Positions 7,808-15,935 are shown, numbered from the stretch's first letter. The stretch is 58,868 nt of DNA from Deltaproteobacteria bacterium (GCA_016874755.1 VGTH01000033.1:1-58868), one strand, 5' to 3'. A program made the numbers and translations. Notes: generated by a model from the letters alone, not told the origin.

Positions 7808-8299
7808 ATGAATTCGTTAAAGAAGGGATTGCTTGGTTTTGCACTGAGCTTAAGTATTGCAGGAGCGGCGACGGCTGAGTCGATGCCCGACAAAGATATC
7901 GTGGACACGGCGGTTTCAGCGGGTTCGTTCAAGACGCTGGTTGCGGCGGCGCAGGCAGCCGGTTTGGTCAGCGTGCTCAAGGGCGAGGGTCCGCTAACGG
8001 TTTTTGCCCCGACCGACGAGGCCTTCAAAAAGCTTCCGGCCGGGACGGTCGAAAATCTGTTGAAGCCGGAAAACAAAGATAAGTTGGTATCGATTCTAAC
8101 TTATCATGTGGTTCCCGGACGAGTGACCGCGGACAAAGTTGCCGGCCTAAGATCAGCCAAGACCGTGAACGGTCAAGAGCTCAAGGTCAGTAAGAAAGAT
8201 GGCAAAGTGATGATCGATAATGCCCGGGTAACTTCGACTGACATTTTGGCTAGCAACGGGGTTATTCATGTGATCGACACGGTGGTGCTGCCAAAGTGA
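7808..8299 (+). CDS. Secreted fasciclin (FAS1) domain protein
   Basis: 163 residues. The start ATG is preceded by AAGGAG. The N-terminus has a lysine pair and a hydrophobic stretch ending in AGAATAES, a classical Sec signal peptide with a likely cut after ATA. The mature part is a single FAS1 domain with VFAPTDEAF and TYHVVPG motifs, normal in length. Such proteins are exported and take part in adhesion or matrix organisation. From 7856 on the gene is identical to the copy at the window start. The sigma-54 promoter and adjacent activator suggest tightly signal-dependent expression, unusual for this family. Confidence 0.95.
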   Translation: MNSLKKGLLGFALSLSIAGAATAESMPDKDIVDTAVSAGSFKTLVAAAQAAGLVSVLKGEGPLTVFAPTDEAFKKLPAGTVENLLKPENKDKLVSILTYHVVPGRVTADKVAGLRSAKTVNGQELKVSKKDGKVMIDNARVTSTDILASNGVIHVIDTVVLPK

Positions 8300-8373
8300 G
8301 CGAGTGAGTCCCAGCGGGGCCGGCCTGGTCCGGCCCCGCTAATAGGTGGAGAATGCGAAAATACTCGGCATAT
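7856..8373. repeat. Direct repeat copy B (fasciclin gene region)
   Basis: Identical to 1-518. It covers the fasciclin gene from codon 17, its downstream hairpin and the first codons of the next gene. After 8373 the copies differ by indels and substitutions but remain alignable for about 45 bases. Confidence 0.95.
8313..8340 (+). terminator. Hairpin after fasciclin copy B
   Basis: A perfect 11-bp stem with a 6-nt loop lies 13 bases after the stop codon and has no U-run. It lies only 12 bases before the next small gene, so it may partly terminate or tune the ratio between the two products. Confidence 0.6.
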
Positions 8374-8565
8374 CTACAGGAAAAGAAAACGACAATAATA
8401 TGCTGCGAAGCCTGCGATCAAAATAACGTGAGTCAAGTTACCATCGGCATAGAAGTCGAAACAAATGGCTACTCGATCGTTAAGCTATGTGAGAATTGCG
8501 GCGCCATTGATGGTGACCTGATGCAATTTTGCCGCGAGTTTGTTTTAGGCTGCAGTGATAACTAA
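8353..8565 (+). CDS. Small four-cysteine zinc-ribbon protein
   Basis: A 70-residue protein with two CxxC knuckles, CEAC (about residues 19-22) and CENC (about 47-50), spaced as in a zinc ribbon or treble clef. The start ATG follows AGGTGGAG. It lies 53 bp behind the fasciclin stop and is likely co-transcribed under the sigma-54 promoter. A frameshifted copy stands behind the other fasciclin gene at 498. No known family is recognised. A role in metal binding or protein contact is plausible. Confidence 0.65.
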   Translation: MRKYSAYLQEKKTTIICCEACDQNNVSQVTIGIEVETNGYSIVKLCENCGAIDGDLMQFCREFVLGCSDN

Positions 8566-8603
8566 TGGCAGGGATATCAAACTAATCGACGATTGGAGGC
8601 GGG

Positions 8604-8819
8604 ATGAAAACGCTCATATTCGTGGTCGGAATGATAATGATGACGGCGGCAGTTCACCTACACAGAAAGTCCACCCGTAAGCGTGTGATAACAGAACCGC
8701 AGAACTCAATGGCGTTTTGGAATCCTTTTTTCGCCAAACGCCGTCGTCGATCAAGTTACTGCGAGCATAAACGGACCTTAGTCTATGACCCGATCAGCCG
8801 TGATGCTAAATCATCCTAA
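8604..8819 (+). CDS. Small single-pass membrane protein, unknown
   Basis: 71 residues with a good ribosome site (GGAGGCGGG). The N-terminus MKTLIFVVGMIMMTAAVHLH forms one hydrophobic segment, followed by a strongly basic region (RKSTRKR, KRRRRSS). This predicts an inner-membrane anchor with a cytoplasmic or periplasmic basic tail. It is the third gene of a run fasciclin, zinc ribbon, membrane peptide. No homologue is recognised, and a chance frame cannot be excluded. Confidence 0.45.
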   Translation: MKTLIFVVGMIMMTAAVHLHRKSTRKRVITEPQNSMAFWNPFFAKRRRRSSYCEHKRTLVYDPISRDAKSS

Positions 8820-8849
8820 GCTCTGTTTGAAAAAATAAAGTGTTGCGTC

Positions 8850-9320
8850 TCACGATCTGATTCCACGAGAATTTTGCGAATCGAAAAGGTCTTTTAGCAC
8901 TTGATGGCGGTAGTCAAAAATGCGCTCTAAATCAGGAGCGACGAGTAAGAGGTTAACTAAAGTGCCGCCGGGCACCGCGTATTCGACGTTGTCGCCCACT
9001 AAAGTGCCGCCATGGTCGTGATCAAACGTATGATCGTGGACCCACAAAGAGTACGGTCCTCTGGTTTGCCGGTCGACGAATCGCAGGGGCGGCTGCCATA
9101 AGCTGATCTCACTTTGCCAAAAAATAGGGATGCCGCGCAGGCGCAGACGATAGTCAAGCAGTGTTCCGGTTTGAATCGTCGTTGATGGGGGTGATAGGAC
9201 TTTAAATCTCAACCACGGCGGGGTGACGCGGTCGAGGTTATGCGGGTTGGAAAAAAAATTGAAGATTTTCTCGCGCGGTTGAGGCAGCCATAGGCTTCTC
9301 TTGAGTGAAAAGGTTTTCAT
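8850..9320 (-). CDS. SRPBCC-fold protein of the light-regulon type
   Basis: 156 residues with the typical pattern LPQPREKIFNFFSNPHNLDRVTPPWL at the N-terminus and TFDHDHGGTLVGDNVEYAVPGG further on. The family is found alone or joined to TIGR01777 epimerases (YfcH-like). Here a TIGR01777 protein is encoded divergently nearby at 10411. The start lies 27 bp behind the DUF523/DUF1722 gene, so the two form an operon. Ligand unknown. In several bacteria this trio belongs to LitR/CarH-controlled light-inducible sets, which fits the B12-binding regulator at 11375. Confidence 0.8.
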   Translation of the reverse strand: MKTFSLKRSLWLPQPREKIFNFFSNPHNLDRVTPPWLRFKVLSPPSTTIQTGTLLDYRLRLRGIPIFWQSEISLWQPPLRFVDRQTRGPYSLWVHDHTFDHDHGGTLVGDNVEYAVPGGTLVNLLLVAPDLERIFDYRHQVLKDLFDSQNSRGIRS

Positions 9321-9347
9321 TGATCGCGGCCAGCGGATTTGGCTCGA

Positions 9348-10310
9348 TCACACGTGATTTCGCAGCATCAGTTCTTTCGGATTCGGTTCGAGATAGACCT
9401 GCGTTTTCAGGTAGGCAATCTGATATTTGTTGGTGTAGTGGCGCAGGAGGGTTGTGGGTGCGATCAGCGGCACCAGTTGGCGGCGAAAGTCGCGAATCAG
9501 TTCGACCATTTCTTGGCGCTCATCGGCTGAAAGCTGCTTGGAAACGTAACCAAGCATGTGCTCCAAGACGTTGGTGTGCTTCTGGGTGGTGGCAGGTTTG
9601 GCCAGAGCGTGCATATAAAGTTCGCCGTATTCAAAATAGATGTCGGCTAGGGGCTTGGTTTTGGCCGCGCCAACGATGCGGCCGAGTTGACGGTAATGAG
9701 TCTCACTGTGGGCGAGCAAAAGAAATTTATGTGCGGTGTGAAACTCGACCAACCCTTGTCGAGATTGGGGTTGCGACGAAAAATCCTGCCAACGCCGGTA
9801 GGCAAAGACTCTTTCGATGAAATTCTCCCGGAGCTTGAGGTCGTTGAGGCGACCTTCCTCTTCGACAGGCAGCAGCGGCAGATGTTGCATCAGCGCCGCA
9901 GCGAACAAGCCGCGTCCGTCCCGTTTTGGCGCGCCTTTAGCACTAAAAACTTTGACCCTTTCCATGCCGCAACTCGGCGAGTTTTTCTTGAGCACGTAGC
10001 CCGAGAGATGGAGATCGATGAGCTGCTGGACACGCTGCCGGGCGAATTTGTTCATAATTTCGGTCCAGTCGGTGCCGGACTTTTCGGCGATCATTTTGGG
10101 GTTCGTGGCGTCGCCCACCAGCCGCACGGTTTCGCGGGGAACACCCATGCCGGTCTCCATTTCGGGACAGACGGCAACCCATTCGACAAACCGGCCCAAA
10201 ACGCCGGTAAGAAATTCGTCGCGTTTGTGTCCGCCGTCGAAGCGAACCTTGGCGCCGAGAAGGCATGAGCTGATGCCGACCTTTGGTTTAGTGGCCCCAA
10301 CTTTGTTCAT
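9348..10310 (-). CDS. DUF523 and DUF1722 (YbgA-like) fusion protein
   Basis: 320 residues if started at the ATG at 10310 (MNKVGATKPKVGISSC), which I prefer because the longer start at 10352 would lie upstream of the predicted -10 box. The N-terminal DUF523 half has the conserved cysteines in ISSCLLGAKVRFDGGHKRD, CPE and KKNSPSCGMERVK. The C-terminal DUF1722 half (about 200-315) has FHTAHKFLLLAHS and YHYxxLG-like segments. In E. coli ybgA is next to the photolyase gene phrB, and related genes occur in light-induced regulons. Biochemical role is unknown. Confidence 0.88.
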   Translation of the reverse strand: MNKVGATKPKVGISSCLLGAKVRFDGGHKRDEFLTGVLGRFVEWVAVCPEMETGMGVPRETVRLVGDATNPKMIAEKSGTDWTEIMNKFARQRVQQLIDLHLSGYVLKKNSPSCGMERVKVFSAKGAPKRDGRGLFAAALMQHLPLLPVEEEGRLNDLKLRENFIERVFAYRRWQDFSSQPQSRQGLVEFHTAHKFLLLAHSETHYRQLGRIVGAAKTKPLADIYFEYGELYMHALAKPATTQKHTNVLEHMLGYVSKQLSADERQEMVELIRDFRRQLVPLIAPTTLLRHYTNKYQIAYLKTQVYLEPNPKELMLRNHV

Positions 10311-10340
10311 AGCTATGTTGATTACATGTGACAGGTGCTT

Positions 10341-10369
10341 TATACAAGTCAATATTATTTAACATGCAA
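10341..10369 (-). promoter_or_regulatory. Sigma-70-like promoter of the DUF523/DUF1722-SRPBCC operon
   Basis: On the minus strand TTGCAT and TGTATA are separated by exactly 17 bp. The -10 box is embedded in TTGACTTGTATAAAG, which resembles the TGTATA/TGTACA-type boxes of B12-dependent light regulators. That resemblance is inference. Confidence 0.5.
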
Positions 10370-10387
10370 TGTCGCTATAGCGGACAT
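10369..10387. promoter_or_regulatory. Palindrome in the divergent light-regulon intergenic region
   Basis: Outer arms ATGTC and GACAT flank the perfect 8-bp palindrome GCTATAGC, giving a near-symmetric 19-bp site. It lies between the divergent DUF523 and TIGR01777 genes and abuts the predicted -35 box of the former. It is a reasonable operator candidate for the XRE-type regulator encoded downstream. Confidence 0.45.
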
Positions 10388-10410
10388 AGACGGAAAGCCG
10401 CGACACTGAA

Positions 10411-11319
10411 ATGAAGCTCGTCATAACCGGCGCCAGCGGTTTTATTGGATCGGCTCTAGTGCAGCAACTGTGGAAGGATTTCCATTCGCTGGTGCTGTTG
10501 AGCCGCAACCCGCGGCGCCAAGAAGAAGGCAGTAGCACCAAGACTTATCTAAGCTGGCAGCCCGGCCAAAGCGGTGCATGGGAGCAATCCGTTGACGGCG
10601 CCGACGGCGTAATCAATCTAGCGGGGGAGCCGATTGCGGGTAAACGTTGGAGCGTCAAGCAGAAGCAGAAGCTGCGATCGAGTCGCATCGAGACCACCCA
10701 AGCGTTGGTTTCAGCCATAGCGAAAGCCAAAGTCAAACCAAAGTTTTTTCTCAGCGCCTCCGCCGTCGGTTATTACGGCGATCGGGGCGACGAGCTGCTG
10801 ACCGAAGAGTCGCCGCCGAGCAATGATTTTCTCGGACGACTTTGTGCCGATTGGGAAGCGGAAGCAAAAAAAGCTGAGCTCTATGACATTAGAGTGGTGC
10901 AGCTGCGGACCGGCATCGTGCTTGGCAAGGACAAAGGTGCGCTCAAGAAGATGGCGCCGCCCTTCAAAATGTTTTTCGGCGGGCCCCTGGGTTCGGGACA
11001 GCAGTGGATGCCGTGGATTCATATCGACGATGAGGTGGGTCTGATCAAATTCTTGATGGAACATGAGTCGGCCCGCGGCGCGTTTAATCTGACCGCCCCC
11101 AATCCGGTCACCATGGCAGAGTTTGCCGCCGCGCTTGGCAAGGCGCTCAACCGTCCGGCCTGGGCTTCGGTGCCTTCTTGGGTGCTGGCCCTGATGCTTG
11201 GCGAGATGGCAGACATGCTTTTAGGCGGACAGCGCGCCGTGCCGAAAGCCGCTCTGGGTCTCGGCTACCGCTTCAAGTATCCGAGAATCGCCGTAGCGTT
11301 GGACTCGTTAAATTTATGA
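10411..11319 (+). CDS. TIGR01777-family NAD-dependent epimerase/dehydratase-like protein
   Basis: 302 residues. It opens with the Rossmann motif MKLVITGASGFIGSALV, followed by INLAGEPIAGKRW, SASAVGYYGDRG (SDR catalytic Tyr region), LRTGIVLGKDKGAL and the C-terminal PSWVLALMLGEMAD segment, all hallmarks of the YfcH/TIGR01777 group. The reaction is not established for the family. It is the first gene of a run leading into the B12-binding regulator and the carotenoid genes. The ribosome site is weak. Confidence 0.9.
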   Translation: MKLVITGASGFIGSALVQQLWKDFHSLVLLSRNPRRQEEGSSTKTYLSWQPGQSGAWEQSVDGADGVINLAGEPIAGKRWSVKQKQKLRSSRIETTQALVSAIAKAKVKPKFFLSASAVGYYGDRGDELLTEESPPSNDFLGRLCADWEAEAKKAELYDIRVVQLRTGIVLGKDKGALKKMAPPFKMFFGGPLGSGQQWMPWIHIDDEVGLIKFLMEHESARGAFNLTAPNPVTMAEFAAALGKALNRPAWASVPSWVLALMLGEMADMLLGGQRAVPKAALGLGYRFKYPRIAVALDSLNL

Positions 11320-11374
11320 ACTTGCTCAGTGACAGCGCCAGGCGCGCAGTTCAATCTGTATTCTAGAGTTTCCG

Positions 11375-12313
11375 TTGGAAGCCTCAGGACTCACCAAGAA
11401 GTTTTCGCAGCGGCCGAAAAGTCTCGGCTGTTTGTCGAATGCGTATCATATGGCGCTCGTCAACGGCGACGCCGATGCGGCGGGCGCAGTGATCGACGAA
11501 CTGGTTGCCGGAAGATATACGCTCGCGGATATATACATGTCTTTGATCGGGCCGGCCCTGCAGGGCCTTGGCGAGGCTTGGTGTGTCGGCGATATCGGTG
11601 TCGGTCAGGAAAAGCTCACGACCCAGATCGTGCTGGCGCAAATGGAACGGCTGCGCGCGAAGTTTGTCGCGCCGTCGCACCGCTCTTCTTTTCGCGTCAT
11701 GGTTTCTTGCGTCGAAGGGGAAATGCACTTTATCGGCGCGCGCATGTTTGCCGACCTTTGCCTGGCGCGTGGCTGGTGGGTCGACTTTCTCGGTCCCGAT
11801 GCTCCGAACTCGGCGATCGTCGACATGGTAAGACGGCGCTATCCCCAACTACTGGCCCTTTCGCTGACGATGGACCACGGCCTCGCCCATGCAAGAAAAC
11901 TCGCGGTCGAACTGGAGGATGTGGCGGCGCCGCCAAAGCTGCTTCTGGGGGGGCAGGCGGTGGCGGCTATTGTTGCGCGATCCTTAGGGAGCGGCGACAT
12001 CCGTGTTGTCAGCGACCTTTATGCTGGGGTGGAATTTGTCGCGGATTGCCAGCGCAGCGAGCGGCCCAAGACGATTTTGCGCGAGTACTTGACCACGCTT
12101 GGCAAGAAGGTGAGGCGGCTGCGCACCGACAAGGGCTGGACCCAGGAGCAACTGGCCGAGGCCGCCAAGGTGACCCGAGTTTGCATCGTCGCCGTGGAAG
12201 GCGGCAAACAAAATCTTTCCATGGATATCGTCGTCCGGCTCGCCAATGCTTTGGCGATCACCCCGGAAAGTCTGTTGACCGGTGATCATGAACAGGTGAA
12301 CACTTCCGGTTGA
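11375..12313 (+). CDS. Cobalamin-binding, CarH-like regulator with C-terminal XRE helix-turn-helix
   Basis: 312 residues from a TTG start. Residues about 20-100 form a B12-binding four-helix cap: Trp69 followed after nine residues by Glu79-Lys80. In CarH the matching motif is W-x9-E-H, so the second capping His is replaced by Lys. Residues about 105-225 form the Rossmann B12 domain with GEMHFIG (His118 as lower axial ligand) and FLGPDAP. Residues about 246-302 are an XRE/Cro-type helix-turn-helix (RRLRTDKGWTQEQLAEAAKV). Known CarH/LitR photoreceptors carry an N-terminal MerR-type DNA-binding domain, so the order and the DNA-binding class both differ here. It sits directly before the carotenoid genes and probably represses them in the dark. 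Confidence 0.85.
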   Translation: MEASGLTKKFSQRPKSLGCLSNAYHMALVNGDADAAGAVIDELVAGRYTLADIYMSLIGPALQGLGEAWCVGDIGVGQEKLTTQIVLAQMERLRAKFVAPSHRSSFRVMVSCVEGEMHFIGARMFADLCLARGWWVDFLGPDAPNSAIVDMVRRRYPQLLALSLTMDHGLAHARKLAVELEDVAAPPKLLLGGQAVAAIVARSLGSGDIRVVSDLYAGVEFVADCQRSERPKTILREYLTTLGKKVRRLRTDKGWTQEQLAEAAKVTRVCIVAVEGGKQNLSMDIVVRLANALAITPESLLTGDHEQVNTSG

Positions 12314-12326
12314 AAGGCGGGGATGT

Positions 12327-13445
12327 GTGAAAAATCCGTATTTTGCAAATGACAGCGCGGTGCTGGAACAACCACTGGCTCATCGTCCCGAGTGGCCGCG
12401 CCGTGAGGTTGTGGCGAGCCATCGGCCGAGCGGAAGCCTGCCCTTTCTGGACAACCTCGGTGAGCTGCTCGGCGTGAACGATGTTGCTGCGCTACAGGAC
12501 ATTTTGGATCGTGCATTGTTCGGCCCGGTGGCGGAGGCGACGGCCCATCCCGGCAAGCGCATCCGCGCGCAGCTGGTGAGCTTGTGCTACCAACTGGTCA
12601 ATACTGCCTCACCTTCGGTTGCACAGGACGCGGCCTATTGCCGGCGCGCAGCCGAAGTGGTGGAGGTGATTCACCTTGGTTCCTTGATCGTCGACGATAT
12701 TGAAGACGGCAGCCTGGTGCGGCGCGGCCATCCGGCGCTGCATGTGCGGCACGGTGTGCCGCTCGCGCTCAATGCCGGCAACTGGCTCTACTTTTGGTCC
12801 GCCGACCTGATTCGGCGCTTGGATCTACCGGAAAGCGCAAAATTGCTGGTTTACGAACTGTACCATCGGACTATGTCGCGCGCCCACCTGGGCCAAGCGG
12901 CCGACCTTGGCTGTCGCGCCAATACCTTGGCGCAGTCGGCGGTGGCGCCGGCCTGCCTCGGCACCGTCGAATTGAAGACCGGCGCGTTGATGGGTTTTGC
13001 TGCGGCATTGGGTGGCGCAGCGGCAGCGGCGCCGGTGCGGATGGTGCGGCTGTTGGACGAATTTGGCAAACGTCTTGGCGTTGCGCTGCAGATGTTTGAC
13101 GATATGGGAAACGTCATCGGCCGCTGTGAACCGGCCAAAAGATGCGAAGACCTGTTAATGAAAAGACTTTGTTGGGTGTGGGCCTGCGCGGCCACGCTCA
13201 GTCCGGCAAAAGAGTATCAGGCCTTCGTCGCCGCGGTGCAGGCTCTGCCTGAGTCAGCCGCGCTAAATGACTGGATGACCCGCTATGAGTTGATTCCCTA
13301 CGTGCGCCAGAGCGCCCGCGGCCATCTCGATGCGGCGTTCCGTTTTTTGGAAGCAGGCTTGAAAGACGCGCCGCAAGCATGGTCGAAGCCGGCCTTGGAG
13401 CAGCTGCGTCACTTGGGTGAGGAGATCGCGGTGGCCTATGACTAA
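12327..13445 (+). CDS. Polyprenyl synthetase (GGPP synthase-like) with altered second Asp-rich motif
   Basis: 372 residues, GTG start behind AGGCGGGG. The isoprenyl synthase fold is clear: GKRIRAQL (about 76-83), first Asp-rich motif DDIED (123-127) and R132/R133. The second Asp-rich motif, normally DDxxD, reads DDMGN (258-262). The following region (KRCEDLLMKRLCWVWACA) differs from the usual GK(x)T/LP segment. The position in front of crtI and crtB suggests it makes C20 or longer diphosphate for carotenoids. The change may reduce activity or make it a regulatory or partner subunit, since a canonical synthase is encoded at 16876. The gene overlaps crtI by 8 bp. Confidence 0.85.
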   Translation: MKNPYFANDSAVLEQPLAHRPEWPRREVVASHRPSGSLPFLDNLGELLGVNDVAALQDILDRALFGPVAEATAHPGKRIRAQLVSLCYQLVNTASPSVAQDAAYCRRAAEVVEVIHLGSLIVDDIEDGSLVRRGHPALHVRHGVPLALNAGNWLYFWSADLIRRLDLPESAKLLVYELYHRTMSRAHLGQAADLGCRANTLAQSAVAPACLGTVELKTGALMGFAAALGGAAAAAPVRMVRLLDEFGKRLGVALQMFDDMGNVIGRCEPAKRCEDLLMKRLCWVWACAATLSPAKEYQAFVAAVQALPESAALNDWMTRYELIPYVRQSARGHLDAAFRFLEAGLKDAPQAWSKPALEQLRHLGEEIAVAYD

Positions 13446-14970
13446 GCCGCGCGCAGCGATCGTCGGCAGTGGCTTCGGCGGTTTAGCGGCAGCGATCCGC
13501 TTGCAGGCTGCCGGCATGGAAACCGTGATTTTTGAGAAACGTGATCTGGCCGGCGGGCGCGCTTACGTTTATCGCGATCAGGGGTTCACTTTCGATGCCG
13601 GCCCGACGGTGATTACCGCGCCCGGTTGTTTGCGTGAACTGTTCACGATTGCCGGTCGCGAGCTCGACGATTACGTCGAGCTCCTGCCGGTCAAACCGTT
13701 TTATCGTTTGTTCTGGGAAGATGGTTACCGTTTCGACTACTCGGACGATGGCGAAGCGATCGAAAAGCAAATCATCGCTAAAGCACCAGGCGATCTGCCG
13801 GGCTACAAGAAGTTTCTTGCCTACTCCGAAGAGGTCTTCCGCGAGGGCTACGAAAAACTGGCCCATGTGCCGTTTTTAAATTGGCGCAGCATGATCGCCG
13901 TGGCGCCGCAGTTGATTCGCTTGGAAGCGTATCGGTCGGTTTACAGTGCGGTGGCTAAACATATTCAAGATCCCCATCTGCGCCAGCTGTTTAGCTTTCA
14001 CTCTCTGCTCGTCGGCGGCAATCCGTTTACCACCACCTCGATCTACACATTGATTCACTGCCTGGAACGGAAGTGGGGCGTTTACTTTCCCAAAGGTGGC
14101 ACCGGCGCCTTGGTGCAGTCGCTGGTCAAGCTCTACGATGAAATGGGCGGCAAGATTCACTACCAGAGTGAAGTGGCCGAGATTCTCACCGAGAATGAGA
14201 AAGTGATCGGGCTGCGCACCCAAGACGGCGCGCGCGAGCAGTTCGACGTGGTTGTCAGCAATGCCGATGTGGTTCACACCTACGATCGACTGCTCAAGCA
14301 CGCACCCGAGATCGGCGCCATGCGGCACAAGCTCAAGCGCATGGCGCACAGCATGTCGTTGTTTTTGATCTACTTCGGTGTGCGGCAAAACTATCCGGAT
14401 CTTTTGCATCACAATATTATTTTCGGGCCGCGTTATCGCGAGTTGTTGGAAGATGTTTTCTTGGGCGGCCGGCTGGCCAGTGATTTTTCGCTTTATCTGC
14501 ATGCGCCGTCAAAAAGCGATCCGGGGTTGGCGCCACCGGGCTGCGAGACCTATTACGTGCTGTCGCCGGTGCCGCATCTTGGCAAGCTAGCGATCGACTG
14601 GAGGATCGAAGGTCCGCGCTACGCCGAGCGCATTCTCAAATATCTCGAAGAGCGCTACATGCCCGGACTGCGCGACGCGATCGTCACACAGCGTATTTTC
14701 ACGCCGAAAGATTTTGAAACCGAGTTGAACGCCTTCAACGGCTCGGCATTTTCGCTCGAGCCGCGTTTGACCCAGAGCGCCTATTTTCGCGTGCACAACC
14801 GCGATCGCATCATTAAGGGGCTTTACTTTGTCGGTGCCGGCACCCACCCAGGGGCGGGGATTCCCGGCGTGGTCAATTCAGGCAAAGCGACGGCGGGTTT
14901 GATTTTGCAGGATTACAAATCGCCGCTTACGCGCGCGCGCCAAAAAGTGGCCGAACCTTCCTATGCCTGA
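13438..14970 (+). CDS. crtI: Phytoene desaturase CrtI
   Basis: 510 residues from the ATG that overlaps the preceding stop. N-terminal FAD-binding motif AIVGSGFGGLAAAIRL, then FEKRDLAGGRAYVYRDQGFTFDAGP, and the C-terminal bacterial-type desaturase signature LYFVGAGTHPGAGIPGVVNS. Length and motifs fit the four-step desaturases that turn phytoene into lycopene at the membrane. It overlaps crtB by 8 bp, showing tight coupling. A 3,4-desaturase (CrtD-like) role is less likely because it is the only desaturase next to crtB. Confidence 0.95.
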   Translation: MTKPRAAIVGSGFGGLAAAIRLQAAGMETVIFEKRDLAGGRAYVYRDQGFTFDAGPTVITAPGCLRELFTIAGRELDDYVELLPVKPFYRLFWEDGYRFDYSDDGEAIEKQIIAKAPGDLPGYKKFLAYSEEVFREGYEKLAHVPFLNWRSMIAVAPQLIRLEAYRSVYSAVAKHIQDPHLRQLFSFHSLLVGGNPFTTTSIYTLIHCLERKWGVYFPKGGTGALVQSLVKLYDEMGGKIHYQSEVAEILTENEKVIGLRTQDGAREQFDVVVSNADVVHTYDRLLKHAPEIGAMRHKLKRMAHSMSLFLIYFGVRQNYPDLLHHNIIFGPRYRELLEDVFLGGRLASDFSLYLHAPSKSDPGLAPPGCETYYVLSPVPHLGKLAIDWRIEGPRYAERILKYLEERYMPGLRDAIVTQRIFTPKDFETELNAFNGSAFSLEPRLTQSAYFRVHNRDRIIKGLYFVGAGTHPGAGIPGVVNSGKATAGLILQDYKSPLTRARQKVAEPSYA

Positions 14971-15916
14971 AGGGCTGCCAAACGAGGTCCGAGCCGCACT
15001 CGACGAGTGCCGCTGGATGATCGCCAAAGGGTCGAAGAGTTTTTCTCTTGCGGCCAAGCTTTTCGAGCCGGAAAACCGCCATGCGGCGTTCTTTCTCTAT
15101 GGCTGGTGCCGCTACTGTGATGATCAAGTGGACGAGGCCGGCCAGCAAGCCGATCGAGCTCAAATGGAGCGCCGAGTGGCGGAGCTGAAGCGCGCCACGC
15201 TTGCTGCGTTTACCAACGAGGCGCAGGATCAAGCCGTGTTTGTTGCAATGCAGTATATCGTGCGACGCTACGCCATTCCGTCCCACTACGCGCTGGAATT
15301 GATCGAAGGCATGGCGATGGATGTGCGCCAGACACGCTATCGAACGCTCGACGAACTGCTGCTCTACTGCTATCGCGTTGCCGGCACCGTCGGCCTGATG
15401 ATGTCCCATGTGATGGGCCTGCGCGACCAGACCGCGCTCAAGCATGCCGCGGACTTGGGCATCGCCATGCAGCTCACCAACATCGCTCGCGATATCATCG
15501 AAGACGCAGCGCTCGGCCGGATCTACCTGCCGCAGGAGTGGCTCGACCAGGCAGGTGTCGCTGCTGAAGAAATTGCCGAGGCGAAGAACCGTGCAAAACT
15601 AGCTCAGCTGACGCAGCGTTTGCTACAGCGAGCCGATGATTACTACCGCTCCGGTGACGCCGGTCTGTGGCATTTGTCGTTTCGCTCCGCCTGCGCGGTG
15701 TCAGCCGCGCGCCAGGTTTACTCTGAGATTGGCTCGTTGCTGCTGAGAAGGGGCGCGCACGCCTGGGACCAGCGCACCTATGTGACGGGCGTGCGTAAAA
15801 TCCGGGTTGTCCTGCGCGGTGTGGGCAAACTGCTGAGTTCATTGCCGGCGCGATGCGCCCGCCCCTGGTCGCCCGTGCCGATCGATCATGTGTTGACCTT
15901 TGCGCAAGTCCGCTAA
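14963..15916 (+). CDS. crtB: Phytoene synthase CrtB
   Basis: 317 residues. The two Asp-rich motifs of squalene/phytoene synthases are present: YCDDQVDEA (about 51-59) and NIARDIIEDAALGRIYLP (about 173-190). The enzyme joins two geranylgeranyl diphosphates to phytoene, the first committed carotenoid step. It starts inside the end of crtI and is followed by cruF after 19 bp. Confidence 0.95.
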   Translation: MPEGLPNEVRAALDECRWMIAKGSKSFSLAAKLFEPENRHAAFFLYGWCRYCDDQVDEAGQQADRAQMERRVAELKRATLAAFTNEAQDQAVFVAMQYIVRRYAIPSHYALELIEGMAMDVRQTRYRTLDELLLYCYRVAGTVGLMMSHVMGLRDQTALKHAADLGIAMQLTNIARDIIEDAALGRIYLPQEWLDQAGVAAEEIAEAKNRAKLAQLTQRLLQRADDYYRSGDAGLWHLSFRSACAVSAARQVYSEIGSLLLRRGAHAWDQRTYVTGVRKIRVVLRGVGKLLSSLPARCARPWSPVPIDHVLTFAQVR

Positions 15917-15935
15917 TGTGTATGGAGAAAACACG

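Noticed and set aside
11329-12285. A 318-residue frame overlapping the B12 regulator
   Set aside because: Arg/Gly/Cys-rich shadow in another frame; the regulator frame has clear domain signatures.
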